Positions 1 to 9,360 of a DNA stretch of 64,000 nt are shown in pieces. The position numbers and the translations under genes are program-made. The stretch is from Marinobacter azerbaijanicus (lineage in GTDB: Bacteria > Pseudomonadota > Gammaproteobacteria > Pseudomonadales > Oleiphilaceae), in assembly GCF_030250645.1 (NCBI RefSeq), contig NZ_JASSVS010000014.1, positions 84,888 to 148,887 on the forward strand, read 5' to 3'. Below the pieces are notes generated by a model. It ran no database searches. It saw only the letters and a list, made by a program, of their open reading frames with translations, and had not been told where the DNA came from. Every line of letters begins with the position of its first letter. Position 1 is the first letter of the stretch.

Positions 1-1
1 C

Positions 2-943
2 GATCGCGGCACGCTGGAACTGGAAAGTCAGTCCTTTGATCTGAGACAGCTGATTACCAACTGCACAGCAAGCTATCGGCACGTCGCTGAACAGCAGGGG
101 CTGTCTCTTACGACGAAATTTTCTGGACAATGGCCGGATCAGCCCCAGGTAGTTGGTGACGCCACCAGGCTTCGACAGATCCTGTCCGGGCTGATTGATA
201 ATGCCATCAAGTTCACGGGCGACGGTTCCATCAATGTTCAGGCCGGCTGGTCCCCGCTGGAAGAAAACTGCATCTTGCTGAACTGCACCGTCAGCGACTC
301 GGGTTGCGGCATTCCCATCGAACGGCTTCATGATATTTTTAACACTTTCGAGCAGCTGGAAACCGGTAATTCCAGGCGCTACGGTGGAACCGGAATGGGG
401 CTTTCACTGGTGCAACGGCTGGTTGAGCATATGGGCGGCCACGTAAACGTGGAGTCCGATCCCGGCAAGGGGTCCTCCTTCCAGTTCGAGTTGCCCTTCG
501 AGCTGGCAACAGCCCCGCCCACGAATGTTGCCAGTAATCCACCGCCGGTGAATGGCAATGGCACAGGAAGGGCACTGGTGGTCGAGGACAACATGGTCAA
601 TCAGAGAGTTGCTACTGCCCTGCTCAAACGTCTCGGATTCGAAACGGATGCTGCGGCCAATGGCGAGGAGGCCATGGAACTGGTACAGACCAATCACGCC
701 GGCTACGACGTCATCCTGATGGACTGCCAGATGCCGGTTATGGATGGGTACGAGACTACTCGCTGCATCCGTGAGTGGGAAAAGAGTAATGGCCAGGGGG
801 GTACCCCGATCATTGCGCTTACCGCTGACGCACTACCGGGAACGGAAGCCAGTTGCCGTGACGCAGGCATGAACGACTATCTGGCAAAGCCGGTCAGAAA
901 GGAGAATCTGAGGAAAGTACTCAGCCGCTGGATACAGGTGTGA
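2..943 (+). CDS. Hybrid sensor histidine kinase/response regulator, C-terminal part
   Basis: The frame is open from the left edge, so the gene begins outside the window; 313 residues are visible. The first 170 or so form a HATPase_c domain: an N box with DNAIKF, a G1 box with DSGCGIP, an F-box region FEQLE and a G2 box GGTGMGLSL. A receiver domain follows, with the acidic pair in VVEDN, the phosphoacceptor Asp in ILMDCQMPVMDG (about residue 241 of the fragment), the conserved Thr in ALTAD and Lys in LAKP. The histidine-containing dimerisation domain and any sensor are upstream and unseen, so the stimulus is unknown. The receiver at the end of the kinase suggests a phosphorelay to a separate Hpt protein or an internal regulatory switch. 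It converges on gor with only 19 bases between stops. Confidence 0.93.
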   Translation, partial: DRGTLELESQSFDLRQLITNCTASYRHVAEQQGLSLTTKFSGQWPDQPQVVGDATRLRQILSGLIDNAIKFTGDGSINVQAGWSPLEENCILLNCTVSDSGCGIPIERLHDIFNTFEQLETGNSRRYGGTGMGLSLVQRLVEHMGGHVNVESDPGKGSSFQFELPFELATAPPTNVASNPPPVNGNGTGRALVVEDNMVNQRVATALLKRLGFETDAAANGEEAMELVQTNHAGYDVILMDCQMPVMDGYETTRCIREWEKSNGQGGTPIIALTADALPGTEASCRDAGMNDYLAKPVRKENLRKVLSRWIQV

Positions 944-962
944 CCAGCGGCCGCAAATCCGT

Positions 963-2324
963 TCACGTCACCGGATCACGCATGGTAACGAATTCCTCCG
1001 CAGAGGTCGGATGAATACCTACGGTGCTGTCGAATTGCGCCTTGGTAGCGCCGGCCTTGATAGCAACGGCTATTCCCTGGGTAATCTCGCCGGCGTCCGG
1101 TCCCACCATGTGAGCACCAAGCACCCGGTCTGATTCATCATCCACAACCAGCTTCATCAGCGCACGCTCATCCCGACCGCTGAGGGTGTGCTTCATGGGT
1201 TTGAATTCGGACCGGTAAATTCGCAGCTTATGGCCGGCCTCCCGGGCTTCCGCTTCGGTCAGGCCCACGGTACCGATGTTGGGCTGACAGAACACCGCCG
1301 TGGGAATACTGCTGTAATCCATTTCACCCCCGCCATCACCGAACAGGCGACGCGAAAGGACCATCCCCTGCGCCAGGGCCACCGGTGTAAGCTGTGGTGT
1401 GCCGATAACGTCTCCCAGAGCCGTAATGGATGGGACCGCTGTCTGAAAATATTCATCGACAACGACGTGTCCGGAAGCGCTGAGCTGAACTCCAAGTTCT
1501 TCCAGACCAAGACCATCCACCAGGGCTCTGCGACCGGTGGCTGCCATAACCAGCCCTGTATTCAGGTGTGAGCCATCTGTCAGGTTGACGACATAATGTG
1601 CGTTATCGCTCTCAATGGATTCGATGTTAACGCCAAAGCGAAGGTCTACCCCCTTCTTGCGCATTTCTGCGGCGGTAAACTCGCGAATGTCATCGTCAAA
1701 GCCTCGCAGGAAGAGTTCGCCGCGGTAAAGCAACGTCGTCTCCACACCAAGGCCGGCAAGAATGCCGGCGAACTCCACCGCAATGTACCCGCCTCCCCAT
1801 ACAACTGCCTGCCTCGGTAGTTGAGGCAGATAGAACATTTCATTGGAGGTCAGCACGCATTCCTTGCCCGGCACATCAGGAACCACCGGCCAGCTGCCAG
1901 TCGCAACCGTAATATGTTTACTGGTGAAAGTCCGATCTCCGACAACAACGGTATGGGCATCCGCCAGCGATGCGGTACCTTCGATAACGGTTACCCCGGC
2001 ATTCTCCAGCATACGGCCGTAAATACCGTTGAGCCGTTCAATCTCTGCATTCTTGTTAGCCACCAGCCGCGTCCAGTCGAAACTGACCTGGTCGCCCGGG
2101 ACACTCCAGCCGTAGCCGGCGGCATCCTCTATGTCTTCGCCGGCATGGGAGCCATAGACAAATAGCTTCTTCGGCACGCAACCCACGTTAACGCAGGTGC
2201 CGCCAAGGTAGCGCGATTCTACTACCGCTACACGGGCGCCCTTGGCAGCAGACATCCGCGCCAGCCGGACACCACCGGAACCGGCACCAATGATAATCAG
2301 ATCGTAATCCTGTTGTTCAGACAC
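963..2324 (-). CDS. gor: Glutathione-disulfide reductase
   Basis: Cytosolic FAD-dependent enzyme that reduces oxidised glutathione with NADPH. The 453-residue protein has the normal family length. It opens with the FAD-binding GAGSGG motif (about residues 13-18), carries the redox-active disulfide CVNVGC (Cys44 and Cys49) and ends with the dimerisation domain holding the catalytic HPTSAEE segment. A second nucleotide-binding motif, WGGGYIAVEFAG, lies mid-protein. The start is GTG, chosen because an AGGAG sits five bases upstream; the nearby ATG is out of frame. It follows the GNAT gene by 32 bases and may be the last gene of a transcript starting at gspE. Trypanothione reductase-like members share the fold, but nothing here suggests another substrate. 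Confidence 0.93.
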   Translation of the reverse strand: MSEQQDYDLIIIGAGSGGVRLARMSAAKGARVAVVESRYLGGTCVNVGCVPKKLFVYGSHAGEDIEDAAGYGWSVPGDQVSFDWTRLVANKNAEIERLNGIYGRMLENAGVTVIEGTASLADAHTVVVGDRTFTSKHITVATGSWPVVPDVPGKECVLTSNEMFYLPQLPRQAVVWGGGYIAVEFAGILAGLGVETTLLYRGELFLRGFDDDIREFTAAEMRKKGVDLRFGVNIESIESDNAHYVVNLTDGSHLNTGLVMAATGRRALVDGLGLEELGVQLSASGHVVVDEYFQTAVPSITALGDVIGTPQLTPVALAQGMVLSRRLFGDGGGEMDYSSIPTAVFCQPNIGTVGLTEAEAREAGHKLRIYRSEFKPMKHTLSGRDERALMKLVVDDESDRVLGAHMVGPDAGEITQGIAVAIKAGATKAQFDSTVGIHPTSAEEFVTMRDPVT

Positions 2325-2356
2325 ATCGTCTCCTGGGACAGCAAAAACCTGTCAGT

Positions 2357-3022
2357 TTATCCCGGGGCCACTGCCGACTCTCCGGCGTGAACCTCCCGAT
2401 ACAATACGTGATCCTCAAAATCTCCCAGCCGGATTGTTCCAAGGCTGCGAAACCCTTCCGATTCGTAGAACGGCAGATAGCGGCTGTTACCGGTGTCTAG
2501 CACGAGACCGCTACCCCGGGGATTTTCCGCACACAGTTTTTCCACGGTAGACAGCAAAAGCCGACCATAACCCTTGTGCTGGTATTTGGGATTGACTCCC
2601 ATCAATGGCAATTGATGGGTCAGAGGCTGCGGCAGCATTGCCTTGATTTTCTCGTGATAGTCGAGATACCGGCGAGTACAGGCAAAGCCGGCAGTGAGCA
2701 CCATCCGGATGCGCCAGCTTATCTGCTCAGCCAGGTTAAGCCTGAGTTCCGGCTCACCAATAAACGCAACCGCCACAAGCGTATTATCAGTCATTACACC
2801 GATGGCATCCTGATCCAGCTCGAAATAGAGATCAATCAGTTCCCTCACGGTGGCCCGAACCCGCTGTTGATATCCCGGCCGGCGATGATCGAACAGGTAC
2901 TGGAACGTGGGTTCGTTCCGGTAGGCGCTCACCAGTATCGATATCGCTTCGTTGCGGGCACTTGCATCGAGACGGACAATAACCGGCTCCTGACTGTTAT
3001 TGTCGTCTGTGCCGTCAGTCAT
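2357..3022 (-). CDS. GNAT-family N-acetyltransferase
   Basis: A 221-residue protein with the GNAT acetyl-CoA binding motif A in the second half: a strand followed by VNPKYQHKGYGRLLLSTV, which matches the family pattern Q/R-x-x-G-x-G/A, then YLPFYESEGF typical of motif B. The N-terminal part contains a DHRRPG segment and aromatic residues seen in GNAT proteins that act on small molecules. Substrate cannot be read from sequence. It lies 22 bases downstream of gspM and 32 upstream of gor, in the same direction, so co-transcription with the secretion operon is likely, although no functional link is implied. Confidence 0.85.
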   Translation of the reverse strand: MTDGTDDNNSQEPVIVRLDASARNEAISILVSAYRNEPTFQYLFDHRRPGYQQRVRATVRELIDLYFELDQDAIGVMTDNTLVAVAFIGEPELRLNLAEQISWRIRMVLTAGFACTRRYLDYHEKIKAMLPQPLTHQLPLMGVNPKYQHKGYGRLLLSTVEKLCAENPRGSGLVLDTGNSRYLPFYESEGFRSLGTIRLGDFEDHVLYREVHAGESAVAPG

Positions 3023-3044
3023 CGTGTGTTCTCCAGCGTTGGTC

Positions 3045-3575
3045 TCAGATTGTTAAAGTCAGGCGTACGGATACCATGCCCGGATCGCTCTGTCGATCCA
3101 TGGAGGCCTGGTCTATCTGAACACCGTGCCCGACATTTAGCTGTTCCAGCCAGCTTGCCACTTCGGTAAAAGGAGCTCCCTCAAGCCAGACACGTATGGC
3201 ATTGTTGCCACTCGGTTCGAAACGCTGCAGCGAAAGACCTGCTTCTGAAGCGGTCCGGGTTACCAGCGACATCAGCGCACGGCCATCCTCCGGAGAACTT
3301 ACCGGGGCACCCCCCTGCTCACCCCGGGCACCGGACAGCCGGTCCAGGGATTCCCTGTTTGCTTCCAGCCAGGCCAGGAGCTCCGCCGAACGTTCCCGCT
3401 CGCTGAGCGCCTCGTCATGGAAGTTCACAGCGGGCGCCCAGACTGCAAAGTAGAGAATACCCAGAAACACGGCAATCGCCAAAACCGTCAGCGCCTGCTG
3501 GTCCCTGCGCGGCAACTGGTCATATTGGGCGATCAGTTTGCCAACAGCCGGCTGTTCCTTGATTCTGTTCAACAT
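3045..3575 (-). CDS. gspM: Type II secretion system inner-membrane protein GspM
   Basis: Bitopic inner-membrane component of the type II secretion platform, which pairs with GspL. The 176-residue protein has a short cytoplasmic start, one membrane segment at about residues 28-50 (ALTVLAIAVFLGILYFAVWAP without charges) and a periplasmic ferredoxin-like domain. Sequence identity in this family is low, so the call rests on size, topology, the QR/DQQAL segment before the membrane span and on its position four bases after gspL at the end of the gsp operon. Confidence 0.88.
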   Translation of the reverse strand: MLNRIKEQPAVGKLIAQYDQLPRRDQQALTVLAIAVFLGILYFAVWAPAVNFHDEALSERERSAELLAWLEANRESLDRLSGARGEQGGAPVSSPEDGRALMSLVTRTASEAGLSLQRFEPSGNNAIRVWLEGAPFTEVASWLEQLNVGHGVQIDQASMDRQSDPGMVSVRLTLTI

Positions 3576-3579
3576 CGCC

Positions 3580-4884
3580 TTATCCTCCTGAAACCGTCAA
3601 ACGACCGCGGGCACCGTCCGGTTCGTTGACCACCGAGCCGATCTCGGCTTTCAGCCCCCGATCCATCAGGCCGTTTCGCAGGGTGCTCAGTTTGTTGTAA
3701 CTGTCGGCCCGAACATCCACCACCAGTTCGCCACGGTTCCTGCTGTAATTGACAGAGTTGAACATAATGGAGCTGGCATCCGGTATTTTCGAATACTGTT
3801 CTCCAGTAAACTTCATCAGGCTGATAAATCCGGCGTCAGGCCCCTCTGCCTGCAATTGACGCAACTGCCCCTCAACAACCCGACGGACATTGCCCGCGTG
3901 GGTTCTTGAATCATTCGGGAACGCCTGTCGATAGATAGCCATGGCTTCTTCACGGGCCTGGTCGGCCTTTTGCTGGTGGTAAAAGCCCATTCCGACTTCC
4001 ACCCCGATCTGGATGACAAACCAGACGCTGGCAACCGCGATCAGCGGCTTCCACGGCCCCAGAAAACTGCGCCTGCGGGAGCGGACAGTATATTCGCCCT
4101 GGCAAAGGTTTATTGGCTGGCACAGATGGTGATGATGAGCATGCGCCAGCAGCTCCAGGGGCATCAGTTCCAGGATCTCTTCCCTGACCCTCAGGCGTCC
4201 CGAAGACTTGAGCTGGCTCAGGTCAGCCTGCTGATGCTCAAATTCAGTCTGGGTACCGTAAACCGTCACCGGCACTTCCGCCACCACGTCGTCGGAAGGC
4301 GGCAGGGCCAGCGTCTGGGCAAACATGGCGAGGTTTCGGGCCTGAACGCTGAGCCATTCGCCCTGATCACTCGCCAGCATTGCGGTCTCGCCATCAAGGC
4401 AGATGGACCAGCCACCCTCTGTAATCGGAAGCAGACCAGCATCCGGGTAAATCGCTTCAAGCTTCAGGTGTGCCCACCCGCTGAACATCGCAACCCAGTC
4501 CGCCATCTGGCCATGGTCCACAGCCGCCACACGGAACCCTTTTTCCGTCCGGTTTCCAAGGGCAAGATGAACCCCCTCAATGTCCTGGGCAATCTGCTCC
4601 TCCACGGCATAAGGCAGCGCCTGATGGACAAATCTTGTCTGCCTGGCCGGTATGTCAGCCATACAGAACAACGCCTCCTCGCCCGGGATCAGACCTACGA
4701 GCAGTACATTATCGAGATCATTCTGTGCCAGTGTCTGTTCAATTTCCTCCTTCGGGTCCGACGTGCCGCGGGCCTGGGCATCTCCGCTGGCGTCGAGCAG
4801 AACCCAGCTGTACAACTGGGCCTCCGGGTTAACATCGGGGGCCGCAAATGGTGGCTGGGGCCTGACATAAAGGCGGTATGACAT
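3580..4884 (-). CDS. gspL: Type II secretion system protein GspL
   Basis: Inner-membrane protein that links the cytoplasmic ATPase GspE to the secretion platform. The 434-residue product has an actin-like cytoplasmic N-terminal half, a single membrane span near residues 250-275 (LIAVASVWFVIQIGVEVG) and a periplasmic ferredoxin-like domain that ends in RGRLTVSGG. The frame is open for another 22 codons upstream, but the ATG used here starts the family-typical MSYRLYVRP and is preceded by AAGGA at good spacing. It lies between gspK and gspM. About 65 non-coding bases separate it from gspK, the widest gap within this part of the operon. Confidence 0.92.
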   Translation of the reverse strand: MSYRLYVRPQPPFAAPDVNPEAQLYSWVLLDASGDAQARGTSDPKEEIEQTLAQNDLDNVLLVGLIPGEEALFCMADIPARQTRFVHQALPYAVEEQIAQDIEGVHLALGNRTEKGFRVAAVDHGQMADWVAMFSGWAHLKLEAIYPDAGLLPITEGGWSICLDGETAMLASDQGEWLSVQARNLAMFAQTLALPPSDDVVAEVPVTVYGTQTEFEHQQADLSQLKSSGRLRVREEILELMPLELLAHAHHHHLCQPINLCQGEYTVRSRRRSFLGPWKPLIAVASVWFVIQIGVEVGMGFYHQQKADQAREEAMAIYRQAFPNDSRTHAGNVRRVVEGQLRQLQAEGPDAGFISLMKFTGEQYSKIPDASSIMFNSVNYSRNRGELVVDVRADSYNKLSTLRNGLMDRGLKAEIGSVVNEPDGARGRLTVSGG

Positions 4885-4950
4885 TCTGAACAGTTTCCTT
4901 TTCAACCCTTCGGGGTCTTCGTGATCGGTCTCAGTGACATCAGCCCGCAT

Positions 4951-5970
4951 CTACTCTTGGGAGATGCTGAATGGCTCTTTTGTTATCCGGTTTTTCTGGC
5001 CGGTATCCCGGTGCACTGTCTGCATCTCACCTTCCGGACTCCGGTAGACGGTGCTCACCAGATTGGCAACCCGGTCATCGTAGGTAATCCTGGACACCAC
5101 TTCAAAAAATCGTGTCTGCAGCCCCAACCCGGTGGACTTTAGCCCCAGGCCCGAAAACTCAGGCAGTGCCAGAAAATCCCCGATGTTCTCAAAACGCTCT
5201 TCCTGGCGCTTCTCAAGAATAGCGTCTGCCTGGGCCTGTGTCAGTTCCTCATGCAGGGATCGCAACACCGCTGCAGACGCGGTGTTGACATTAATACCCA
5301 GACCCGCAACCGGCAAGGCTGTTACATGAGGCTGCAAGGCCTGATAAGCCTCTTCGGTCATGCCATCAATCAGGCGCAGCTCTGAAACCGTGACGAATGG
5401 CTGATTGCCTGCCCGGTAGGCTGGCTCCTGCATCAGGTACTGGCCATCTTCGGCGCCATAGGCGCTGACCGTCTGATCGTTCGGATCAATCCAGTCAATC
5501 AGGGCGTCGACACTGACGGTGGTTATCTCCAGCACCTGGAGCAGCCGGGTCAACCGGTCTCTGGTCACCTGATCAACCTGGCCGTTACCACGCACCAGAT
5601 CATTGAGATTGATCCTTCCGCCCAGGCCATCGATCTGAACTTCCGCCACACCGTTGTCGTCAATCGGCAGTATTGCCGCGTTCTGGGCCCAGAACTCGTC
5701 AAGACTGTCCACCATGGCGTTGTTTTCCTTGTCTTCCTCGAAATCCCTGACCAGAATCTGGCGTGCAAACGCTTCTGCCCCCAGGGCAACGCTGTGGCCC
5801 TGCTGCTGGGCGAGGTAGTGGCTGGCACGAAACACCCGCACGCTTTGCTGCTGGGTCATACCCGCAGCGAGCATGACCACCAGCGCCATTGCCAGCAGCA
5901 CCATAATCAGGGCCACGCCACCCTGGCGACTGGCCGGCGCACGGAGCATCAGGGGATTAGCCGCCGGCAT
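4951..5970 (-). CDS. gspK: Type II secretion minor pseudopilin GspK
   Basis: Minor pseudopilin that caps the type II pseudopilus with GspI and GspJ. After a short leader, the prepilin-type sequence RQGGVALIMVLLAMALVVML supplies the cleavage site and the N-terminal helix; as usual for GspK there is no Glu at position 5 of the mature protein. The large alpha-helical domain follows, including the helix-hairpin-like NVNTASAAVLRSL segment. The chosen ATG overlaps the end of gspJ by 14 bases and has a GGGGG-rich upstream sequence; the frame is open 49 codons further up but that part reads as gspJ shadow. Expected length is about 320-340 residues and this gives 339. Confidence 0.9.
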   Translation of the reverse strand: MPAANPLMLRAPASRQGGVALIMVLLAMALVVMLAAGMTQQQSVRVFRASHYLAQQQGHSVALGAEAFARQILVRDFEEDKENNAMVDSLDEFWAQNAAILPIDDNGVAEVQIDGLGGRINLNDLVRGNGQVDQVTRDRLTRLLQVLEITTVSVDALIDWIDPNDQTVSAYGAEDGQYLMQEPAYRAGNQPFVTVSELRLIDGMTEEAYQALQPHVTALPVAGLGINVNTASAAVLRSLHEELTQAQADAILEKRQEERFENIGDFLALPEFSGLGLKSTGLGLQTRFFEVVSRITYDDRVANLVSTVYRSPEGEMQTVHRDTGQKNRITKEPFSISQE

Positions 5971-6730
5971 CACTGCCCCCGCTTTCACCGTTGCCCGGCT
6001 GCTCGGCATCGTCCTGTTCGTTTTGCGACTCATTCGCCGCATTGATGGTGCCCTGAGCCTGACTATGGTCGAAATCAGGCAAAGCGAAGGTGCGTACAAG
6101 CTCGCCAAAGCGCTCATGTTTCAGGGTTACTTCAATACCCAGCGGTAACGGGATATCAGGACGGGTGCCAGGGTTCATGTCTGCCATGCTGGTGTCGTCG
6201 GGCCAGTTGTCGCGCCAGTTACGCTCGCCGTCCAGGAACCGGATCGCAAAATCGGTAACGTCCGATAACAGCACCAGATCCCGGCTGTTGTCCTCCTGCC
6301 CCTGGTCAACAGAAACCCAGTAGCGACGACGCAGTTCATCCCCGGTGTATTCCCAGCCAACCCGTTGCAGCGTACTGCGGCGGGTGCCAAGGGGGTTTCG
6401 CCACCCCTGGCGGGTGAGCTTCAGAGCAAAGTCATCCTCACGGCTGGTCAGAGCCGGATCAAAGTCCCCATAGATGTTACGTCCGGGCCGGTTAACCACC
6501 TGTGAGATATCACGCTCCAATAGCAGCATAGTGCGCTGGATGGCATCAAACTGATCGGCCACCTCGTTTACCCGATCTCTGGAGGTCACCACATTCCCCA
6601 GCACCTGCCAGACTCCCAGACCAATAACGGCCGTGATTGTGACCGCAATCAGCATTTCCATCAGCGTAAAGCCGTTGCGGACAACCGGTGGCATTGTACT
6701 GGGTTGCGCCAATGCTGAATGGGCTACCAT
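5957..6730 (-). CDS. gspJ: Type II secretion minor pseudopilin GspJ
   Basis: Minor pseudopilin of the tip complex. The 257-residue frame has a leader ending in RNG followed by FTLMEMLIAVTITAVIGLG, the type IV prepilin cleavage and hydrophobic helix with Glu5 present. The body contains the LLLERDISQVVNRPGRNIYG segment typical of GspJ (about residues 90-110). The C-terminus is long and rich in Asn, Glu and Gly (NESQNEQDDAEQPGNGESGG), unlike the globular part, and is probably disordered. Its start overlaps the gspI stop by one base. Confidence 0.92.
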   Translation of the reverse strand: MVAHSALAQPSTMPPVVRNGFTLMEMLIAVTITAVIGLGVWQVLGNVVTSRDRVNEVADQFDAIQRTMLLLERDISQVVNRPGRNIYGDFDPALTSREDDFALKLTRQGWRNPLGTRRSTLQRVGWEYTGDELRRRYWVSVDQGQEDNSRDLVLLSDVTDFAIRFLDGERNWRDNWPDDTSMADMNPGTRPDIPLPLGIEVTLKHERFGELVRTFALPDFDHSQAQGTINAANESQNEQDDAEQPGNGESGGSDAGG

Positions 6731-7104
6731 CAGTTTTCACCAATGAACGCAGACAATGTATGTATGGGTGCCGGATCCGCTTCATTACCGCGAAAACGTG
6801 CAACAGTGACCTCGACCCGCAGTATGGAGGGCTCCTCGGTACCCAATACTGCGGTTGTAACCCGCCAGCGGAAGGGACCGTAGTCAATGTCATCCGTATT
6901 TTCGGAGATCTCCGGGAGGTTTTCCCGCAGTCGGAGTTCATTGATGCGATTATCGGCAACCCAACCTGCCAGGGTTTTATCCCGTATGCGTTCGTAACTG
7001 GAGATATACTGGCTGCCAACTTCGGCTGCGGCCGTCGCAATCAGGCCGAACACCAGCAGCGCGACCAGAACCTCGATCAGTGTGAAGCCGCGCTGGCGAT
7101 TCAT
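6730..7104 (-). CDS. gspI: Type II secretion minor pseudopilin GspI
   Basis: A 124-residue minor pseudopilin with a six-residue leader and the cleavage motif RGFTLIEVLVALLVFGLIA, with Glu5 present. The remainder includes WVADNRINELRL, a stretch conserved in GspI. It overlaps gspH by four bases (ATGA) and gspJ by one base, so translation is probably coupled. In known systems GspI, GspJ and GspK assemble into the pseudopilus tip, and the three genes are contiguous here. Confidence 0.92.
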   Translation of the reverse strand: MNRQRGFTLIEVLVALLVFGLIATAAAEVGSQYISSYERIRDKTLAGWVADNRINELRLRENLPEISENTDDIDYGPFRWRVTTAVLGTEEPSILRVEVTVARFRGNEADPAPIHTLSAFIGEN

Positions 7105-7634
7105 GCGTCGTCGTTCCCTTCACTTCCCGGGTAGCGCCACTCCATTGGTGAAAAACCGTCCGAAGCAATGGTGTGCATCCTGGAATCGTCCCTGCCAAGG
7201 GTGAACTCCAGCTCAAACGGCGTTGTTTCCCCACTGGAGAAGAACACAACGTCCGGCCGCAGGCGGTCTTCGTCCGAGGCCAGCCTGGGGGTGTCGTTTT
7301 CAATATACTCTGTGACCGTTATCCACTCCGGAAGCCCGCGCCGTCGGAACATTGGTTCTGCCGGCACTTTCCACTCCCCGCTGCGGTCTTCCCAGGCCAC
7401 AAAACGATAGCCATCGTCGTCCAGAACCAGGCCGAGTTCGGTGTTATTGAGCACCGCCTGTTCCGATGCAGTCTGCATCAGGAGATACAGCTCACGCACT
7501 TCGTTCTGCATTTCCCGGTCCCGGGAACTGCCACCCATGGTCATGACGGCCAGAGCCGCAAGCAGACCCACTACCACCAGGACAACGAGAATTTCTATCA
7601 GCGTAAAGCCTAAATGTTGCGCCCTGGTTTGCAC
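7101..7634 (-). CDS. gspH: Type II secretion minor pseudopilin GspH
   Basis: Minor pseudopilin joining the tip complex to the GspG shaft. The mature start is GFTLIEILVVLVVVGLLAALAV after a short leader; the body has REMQNEVRELYLLMQTASEQAV, the usual GspH helix, and a SPMEWRYPG end. I take the GTG at 7634, which lies two bases past the gspG stop and has AGGGA upstream; an ATG seven codons earlier would overlap gspG and has no properly spaced ribosome site. Length is then 177 residues. Confidence 0.9.
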   Translation of the reverse strand: MQTRAQHLGFTLIEILVVLVVVGLLAALAVMTMGGSSRDREMQNEVRELYLLMQTASEQAVLNNTELGLVLDDDGYRFVAWEDRSGEWKVPAEPMFRRRGLPEWITVTEYIENDTPRLASDEDRLRPDVVFFSSGETTPFELEFTLGRDDSRMHTIASDGFSPMEWRYPGSEGNDDA

Positions 7635-7636
7635 AT

Positions 7637-8089
7637 TCAATCCCTGACATTCCACACGCTGATGTCGGCGTCATCGCCCTCACCACCTTCACGGCCATCG
7701 GCGCCATAGGAATAGAGATCATAAGGGCCCTCAGTGCCCGGGCTGATATATTGGTACTCGTTACCCCAGGGGTCCTCGGGAACACTGTTGAGGTAACCCT
7801 CGGGGTTCCAGTTCTTCGGCTCAGGGCTGCCACTGGGCTTGGAAACCAGTGCTTCCAGACCCTGCTGGGTGGACGGGTAATGGCTGTTGTCGAGTCGGTA
7901 GAGGTCAAGGGCATTGGCAATATTGCTCAGCTGTGTTTCTGCAACTGTCACCCTCGCCTGGTCACTGCGTCCCATGATATTCGGGGCAACGATGGCAACC
8001 AGCAGGCCCAGAATGACCATTACCACCATGATCTCGATCAGGGTAAAGCCCCGTTGTGCGGTCTGATATTTCATTGTCTTACTCTTCAT
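7637..8089 (-). CDS. gspG: Type II secretion major pseudopilin GspG
   Basis: Major subunit of the periplasmic pseudopilus that pushes substrates through the outer-membrane channel. The sequence RGFTLIEIMVVMVILGLLVA gives the prepilin peptidase site, and the body has the GspG hallmarks LDLYRLDNSHYPSTQQGLEAL, PEDPWGNEYQY and YDLYSYGADG; the latter two contain calcium-coordinating residues in known structures. Two starts are possible, ATG at 8089 (MKSKT) or ATG at 8074 (MKYQT); the second has AAGAG at good spacing. The mature protein is the same for both. The frame continues upstream without support. Confidence 0.93.
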   Translation of the reverse strand: MKSKTMKYQTAQRGFTLIEIMVVMVILGLLVAIVAPNIMGRSDQARVTVAETQLSNIANALDLYRLDNSHYPSTQQGLEALVSKPSGSPEPKNWNPEGYLNSVPEDPWGNEYQYISPGTEGPYDLYSYGADGREGGEGDDADISVWNVRD

Positions 8090-8144
8090 CTTTCCATGTC
8101 TCTGGGTTTGAAAGTGGGCCGGAGGACAATAGCCGGAACGGAGG

Positions 8145-9356
8145 CTATCCAACCAGGTTACTCATATTGAGGATCGGGAGCATGATTGCCAGCACAATAA
8201 TGAGGACAACCACGCCCATTAACAGCAACATCATGGGTTCGAACAGACCCACGATTGCCGCTATCTTCGACTGCAGGGTGTTCTCCTGCATGGATGCTGT
8301 CCGCTCCAGCATGCTGTCCAGTTCGCCGCTGGCTTCACCACTGGCGATCATATGCAGCATCATGGGCGGGAAATAGCCGGTCTGGTCCAGCGACCGGTGC
8401 AGTGAACCACCCTCACTGACCTTCCTGGCGGCAATTTTCAGCTCCTGGCGCAGGTAGTCATTGGATAATACCTCGCCGGCAATCCTCATGGCATCCACCA
8501 GAGGGACACCGCTGGTGGTCAGGATGCTGAGTGTACTGGCATAACGTGCGGTATTGACACCACGAACCATCCCCGCCATCAGAGGCATATTCAGCAGGCC
8601 TTTATGGACTTTCAGCCGGAATGCGGGCTTGCGCAGGGACCACCGGAACGCCGCGATACCGGCGATGATCAGTATCAACAGGTAGACGCCGTAGCTGCCC
8701 AGAAAATCCGACACCACCAGCATGGCCGACGTCAGCGCCGGTAGTTCCTGCCCCTGCTTCACAAACACCTCGATGATGTCAGGCACCACGTAGGTCAGCA
8801 GGAAAACCACAATGGAGATGGCGACAACGCTGAGAATTATGGGGTAGATCGCGGCAAGCTGGATCTTCTGGCGAGACTCCTGCCGGGCCTCGGTGTAATC
8901 GGCAAGGCGGTTAAGCACCAGGTCAAGGTGCCCCGCGTGCTCTCCTGCAGCGACCGTGGAGCGGTATAGCCGCGGGAACGCCCGTGGAAACTCCCCGAGG
9001 CTGTCGGCGAAGCTGTAACCCTCCATGACCTTGGCCCGGATGGCAATCAACATGCTACGAACCCGGGGACTGGACGATTGCTGGGCCGCCGCCGACAAAG
9101 ACTGCTCTATGGGAATGCCCGACTGTATCAGCGTCGCCAGTTGCCGGGTGACCAGCGCCAGATCCGCCGTGGCAAGACCACCCCGGCTGCTCAGGGGATT
9201 ACTGCGGGTCTGTTTTTCGGTGGCAGGCTCAACCGCCAGTGGCGTCAGGCCCCTTTCGCGCAGTTGCTGACGGACGGCCCTTGGCGCGTCCGCCTCAACG
9301 ACGCCCTGCTTCTGCTTGCCGCGGCTATCAAGAGCTTTGTACTCAAACGCTGGCAT
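8145..9356 (-). CDS. gspF: Type II secretion inner-membrane platform protein GspF
   Basis: Polytopic platform protein of the type II secretion machine. The 403-residue product starts MPAFEYKALDSRGKQKQG, the standard GspF opening, and has two T2SSF cytoplasmic domains (about residues 70-195 and 275-390), each with the pattern LATLIQSGIPIEQSL or YASTLSILTTSGVPLVDAM. Membrane segments lie near residues 170-190, 215-240 and 375-395. It begins four bases after gspE and is followed by gspG after a gap of about 55 bases. Confidence 0.94.
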   Translation of the reverse strand: MPAFEYKALDSRGKQKQGVVEADAPRAVRQQLRERGLTPLAVEPATEKQTRSNPLSSRGGLATADLALVTRQLATLIQSGIPIEQSLSAAAQQSSSPRVRSMLIAIRAKVMEGYSFADSLGEFPRAFPRLYRSTVAAGEHAGHLDLVLNRLADYTEARQESRQKIQLAAIYPIILSVVAISIVVFLLTYVVPDIIEVFVKQGQELPALTSAMLVVSDFLGSYGVYLLILIIAGIAAFRWSLRKPAFRLKVHKGLLNMPLMAGMVRGVNTARYASTLSILTTSGVPLVDAMRIAGEVLSNDYLRQELKIAARKVSEGGSLHRSLDQTGYFPPMMLHMIASGEASGELDSMLERTASMQENTLQSKIAAIVGLFEPMMLLLMGVVVLIIVLAIMLPILNMSNLVG

Positions 9357-9360
9357 GAAT